A stretch of DNA of 64,000 nt from Symsagittifera roscoffensis (Eukaryota; Xenacoelomorpha; Acoela; Convolutidae), in the NCBI RefSeq assembly GCF_963678635.1, contig NC_087065.1, positions 23,269,254-23,333,253 on the forward strand. The letters run 5' to 3'. The notes beneath the pieces were generated by a model. The model saw nothing but the letters and a program-made list of their open reading frames with translations, was not told where the DNA came from and did no database searches. A program made the position numbers and the translations under genes. This document shows positions 61,701 through 64,000 of the stretch, piece by piece (within the stretch, counting starts at the first letter, position 1; each line of letters begins with the position of its first letter).

Positions 61701-62986
61701 ATGAATGGCGGATTCTAATGGCAGCTCCCAATCGGGAGTTGGAGCCATCGAACCTGAGGCTTCGCAAGTCAGAATTGGCGGCGGCATGGGCGGACATATC
61801 TCATGCACTGAGGGGCTTTTATGGACTAGCCGACATCCTGATCGTATTAGACGAGGTGCTCTTGCTAGAGATATCGAACTTTGCCAGGCAACTCAAGTTC
61901 AGCCCAGTCATCGGGGACGATCACCCGGCGATAAGCAAATTAACGGCCAGCTTGTGGTTTCGGAGTATGGATGTGAAGATCACAAACTCCACCAGCAAGT
62001 CTAGAGGTCCCAGTAACGAGAGAAGAAATGTGGCCGAGACGGAAAAGCAATTAGAATCGATGAAATATCGTTTGACTCAAGAGAATGGCTGGTGGCCATT
62101 TTTGACACCAAGGCTGGAGAACGCCACGAACAAGACAAGGGAGGAAGCACCACCCCTCGTGAAACAAGTCTGGAGTTTTCTGGAGAAACAACTGGAGCTG
62201 GCCGAAACAAGAGACATGACGGTGGCTAGATTTGTCTCAGCCGCCAATGAAGTGACGATTGGAGGGTTCTGGAGAGAGCACGCCAAAGGCGAATTGAAGA
62301 CTAGGAGGGATTACGAGATTCTCAAGTTCTTGAGTCCTTGCTGGGAGAAGGAATTCTTGGCAGGAATATTCGGTACCACGGCGACTATCTTTGGAGCCTT
62401 CGTGCAGGAGATACTGGGCATGCCCATCAGCCTGCTCTTGGCCCTGTATTTGGTCTACCCCAGATACTTGTTCAACATGGGCCCAGCATACATGTTTAGT
62501 CGAGGAGTGGAGACACTTCGAGTTGATGGGTACCTGGCACTAGTACTCTTGACCCATGGGGAATTGGTGTCGTTTCATCGATTAATGGAATATGGAGAGC
62601 CTTTGTCTATGGGGAGAGTCCACACGAGCATTGAAACCAGCTCCTACAAGTGTGCCGCAGGGTTGAAGACGTTGCTAGTACAATACCTCATGATGCAAAA
62701 TCGGCACATGACGGGTGAAGATGAGAATCCAACTTCGAGAGAAGAATGGAAGAAGACGAACAGAGGGATGCCTCTGCTGACGGACCTATGCCTGGCAATG
62801 AGGTCGGACCCAATGGGGATAATCCGGGGCCTAGAGGAGGTGGTGACCTGCATTTATGGTCCAGCAGTGACGTACGCGTTCCCAGACCCCCTGGTGACAA
62901 CGTATCGTCACTCTGTAACGCACTTGAGTCTTATCAGTATACTGGATGGGACGGCGTTAAATTGGTGTCAGCAGGAGGTGCTCTGA
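58784..62986 (+). CDS. ORF2 of the giant element: coiled coil plus SGNH-hydrolase-like modules
   Basis: 1400 codons. Residues about 145-230 are a strong coiled coil (ERNKANLDRDQAKLDREK). Residues about 405-590 read as an SGNH/GDSL hydrolase: block I LIVGDSLAR with Ser417, block III VGTNDVSRG (464-471), and a block V-like DGIPFDRPRGAEWLN (560-574) in which the usual His is Pro. Residues about 830-1060 resemble a second, more derived SGNH-type fold: VIVAGSDFEG (840s), FAGMNDHLH (889-897), and VIGDDHPAIS (1042-1051) retaining a DxH-like pair. The last third has a hydrophobic stretch (about 1190-1226, GIFGTTATIFGAF...LLLALYLVYP) that might be a membrane segment. SGNH esterases are known in ORF1 proteins of some CR1/L2 LINEs. 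I know of no standard Ty3/gypsy protein with this layout; it occupies the position of an env gene. No stop or frameshift. Confidence 0.88.
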   Translation: MADRLWKSVPAALKKPTLDELYRRLRDLDYTQIDERMAVMLNAILQLEDQGECRESATEAVLMIGYTTEGISNQEQTRWLSWNVDGGVRGFDLARNPGLNNNTEYGAGEFPLPTRPTVRSTSQSSSRVPSMSRTQQTTEAYPDLGVLKKELEKTQKERNKANLDRDQAKLDREKVHLERDQAVNERDQALRLLEMQKAEHQQELRVRENAANRDQLRSELDRIEQRQRELDAQKGARPKERVVTSSRPESRMEVDEAPRARARFNLDREAREHMSEGLEVWIPNDATSSLRSLETQPIRPLMDVELPGYTPTSTSSDSQVSGGSSRLRELGERLRQKSRESSARPELPPTWREQPVRSVVISSYKKNTEGRYHRHNRLDWSAEQKAKRDCFHDAAWVQYLAPPRVPEGAVHLIVGDSLARVLTRIRSQWQTGILSFAGAATPQMLATLNMLGMTKVYTVTLMVGTNDVSRGEARKITRLHDKVSCLLEELRIQMDPILLTICTVPYNMMFDQHALEMHEKVRNLNKVIRDIHRKSLLPVRLLDVAERMEKEGFPEDTSSDGIPFDRPRGAEWLNDVFQEHMNALEADLLETAQFTLGPPPNPPFLASRALSGRLGPRVDTRDSSRSSQTRLQSATPMESEEVTSSTPPSSAISSVVVAESKREKKSMETARLRYPEKVKELDLESLECRRELAETLGIERVSHEDLNRHHCVDWLKAHEAHFSRAKLMETTDLTGIPTKTIMGPINYRPLKLLGSPGLIAEPPKHRTSIARIRLATPAQLKVVDKLLNPGGTGLPDAAYEGSKLAQDPRYGKPCGSTQLATTLAVYDRADPAAARVVIVAGSDFEGTSPKLFWPETLIYSLPGAELNQMLTLVVAIKSEMPCEPELLLFAGMNDHLHAMGLLEQLKGDEIPTSRKIWEAIQALFAAMNEVQENVVSRFGSKTKVVFTTSPGYANMPPALQFVYAVLILIAEGNEWRILMAAPNRELEPSNLRLRKSELAAAWADISHALRGFYGLADILIVLDEVLLLEISNFARQLKFSPVIGDDHPAISKLTASLWFRSMDVKITNSTSKSRGPSNERRNVAETEKQLESMKYRLTQENGWWPFLTPRLENATNKTREEAPPLVKQVWSFLEKQLELAETRDMTVARFVSAANEVTIGGFWREHAKGELKTRRDYEILKFLSPCWEKEFLAGIFGTTATIFGAFVQEILGMPISLLLALYLVYPRYLFNMGPAYMFSRGVETLRVDGYLALVLLTHGELVSFHRLMEYGEPLSMGRVHTSIETSSYKCAAGLKTLLVQYLMMQNRHMTGEDENPTSREEWKKTNRGMPLLTDLCLAMRSDPMGIIRGLEEVVTCIYGPAVTYAFPDPLVTTYRHSVTHLSLISILDGTALNWCQQEVL

Positions 62987-62992
62987 GGGCGA

Positions 62993-64000
62993 ATGAGCAA
63001 CACGGTACTCTTTGGAAAGGTGAAAGATGCCGAGCTAATAGTGTACAACTTCAGGGGGCAAATTCAATGTAGAATGGGAGGCAAGCGAGAGGGTCACATC
63101 GAAATGTATCCCAAATTCTGGAACTTGAACCCATTGACGGCGGACGGACGAGAAATCTTGAGAATTCCTGCCTGGAAGGAGTGCTTCGCACTGGTGAAGA
63201 GGGAGCTGGAGACCATAATGGAGAAAGAAATCCTCCCAGCCACCATGCCTGAGTTCCCAATAGTCAGGAGGATGACCTTAGGAATGAACAGTCCCTTGGT
63301 AGTTCCCTCCATAATGGCGAGGATGACGACGGAGGAAATGCAGAAGGATTTCACTGATGGCTGGGACCCCCTGTTCATCGGCTACACGGCGGCGGTCTAC
63401 TTCCATACCAGCGAGACGAAGGTAAATTCGTGGACGACGCAAGCGAAAAAGAGTAGAGGTTCACAGCCCCCCGGATATGAGGTGCGGAAGGTCTTGAGAA
63501 CTCTAGAGAAGGAGGGACTTGAGAACATGCTACCCATATGGGATGATGGCAGGATGATCGTGATGGAGGGGCACGTCGCATTGGTGGACGACATGAAATT
63601 TGCTACGAGAAAATATAAGGCACCCTACGGCTTGGAACAGGTGGAAATGAGACAGGAGGGAACAGAACTAGATGCAGCAGGTCAACTGCATGTAGCACTG
63701 ACGGAGTACAAAAAGCTGGATCCTACGACACCATCACCACTGTCAGTGGACACGCCTGGAGACAAGAGGAGTGGACCCGTCGAGGACCGATTTAAGAAAA
63801 TTCTCGAGAGAAGGAGACATGAGTCAGAAGAAGAGAGTATGGATGAAACTCTCAGTGAAGCCGGTGAAGACATGGAAGTGGGGAATACGCCTGAACCAGG
63901 GCCATCAGGGGAGGAGCTCACCACTCAAGAGCTGTTGAAAGACTTGAGCGAGGAGAATTGGGCAGATTTTGCCACACCACCCCTGATTCCGTCCCCCCGG
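62993..64000 (+). CDS. ORF3 of the giant element, partial at the right edge, unknown function
   Basis: 336 open codons from an ATG placed 6 nt after the ORF2 stop, running off the window. The first 230 residues look globular (YNFRGQIQCRMGG, MPEFPIVRRMTLGMNSP, WDPLFIGYTAAVYFH). The following part is acidic and Ser/Pro-rich. I recognise no family. The near-abutting start suggests coupled translation (termination-reinitiation) or a further spliced RNA. Base composition matches ORF2 and Gag-Pol, which supports membership of the same element. Confidence 0.75.
   Translation, partial: MSNTVLFGKVKDAELIVYNFRGQIQCRMGGKREGHIEMYPKFWNLNPLTADGREILRIPAWKECFALVKRELETIMEKEILPATMPEFPIVRRMTLGMNSPLVVPSIMARMTTEEMQKDFTDGWDPLFIGYTAAVYFHTSETKVNSWTTQAKKSRGSQPPGYEVRKVLRTLEKEGLENMLPIWDDGRMIVMEGHVALVDDMKFATRKYKAPYGLEQVEMRQEGTELDAAGQLHVALTEYKKLDPTTPSPLSVDTPGDKRSGPVEDRFKKILERRRHESEEESMDETLSEAGEDMEVGNTPEPGPSGEELTTQELLKDLSEENWADFATPPLIPSPR

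Noticed and set aside
62350..62470. ORF2 as a true retroviral-type envelope glycoprotein
   Set aside because: One hydrophobic stretch only; no N-terminal signal peptide, furin-like site or cysteine-rich ectodomain seen. The SGNH-like motifs fit better.

Overview
The window is invertebrate-animal (metazoan) nuclear DNA. It holds one spliced, conserved chromatin gene, a DOT1L-type histone H3 lysine-79 methyltransferase with about 12 exons on the minus strand, set in AT-rich, repeat-packed DNA with several classes of eukaryotic retroelement. I cannot name the phylum from sequence alone. Nothing here is bacterial or organellar.

Layout, left to right. (1) 1-4574, minus: a fully open Ty3/gypsy Gag-Pol frame running off the left edge, with its leader to the right. 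(2) About 5-8 kb: AT-rich DNA with a 200-bp foldback element and a small GC-richer patch. (3) 8-30.4 kb: a repeat field. It contains a decayed L1-like reverse transcriptase; a roughly 6-kb unit (called B+A here) duplicated head to tail, plus extra partial copies; three copies of a TTAA-flanked MITE-like insert; a 340-bp tandem satellite whose units look like tiny exons between splice signals; and a 360-bp foldback. (4) 30.65-41.52 kb, minus: DOT1L. Inferred exons sum to 1752 codons, with the methyltransferase core in exons 1-4, a coiled-coil region in exons 5-6 and a long low-complexity, acidic tail. (5) 41.7-43.0 kb: a foldback element with 84-bp direct repeats and a C20 run, then the 3' end of a LINE with an (AGT)n tail. 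(6) 43.5-46.4 kb, minus: an intact-looking LINE protein with an N-terminal PHD finger, a reverse transcriptase and a restriction-like endonuclease.

(7) 46.6-64.0 kb, plus: a very large LTR retroelement that continues past the right edge. It has a candidate LTR, a long leader with 70-bp tandem repeats and a roughly 40-copy 13-14-bp minisatellite, and a gag region interrupted by one in-frame TAA. The 2682-codon Gag-Pol (capsid, two zinc knuckles, protease, RT, RNase H, integrase) ends in what reads as a TARG1/OARD1-like macro domain. A 1400-codon second ORF carries one clear and one probable SGNH-hydrolase-like module, and a third ORF starts 6 nt after it. This giant element, with ADP-ribose-type and esterase-type modules added to a Ty3/gypsy core, is the strongest candidate here for something undescribed.

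Domain calls come from reading motifs by eye; no database search was run. Exon boundaries were placed by splice signals, frame continuity and remembered conservation of DOT1L.
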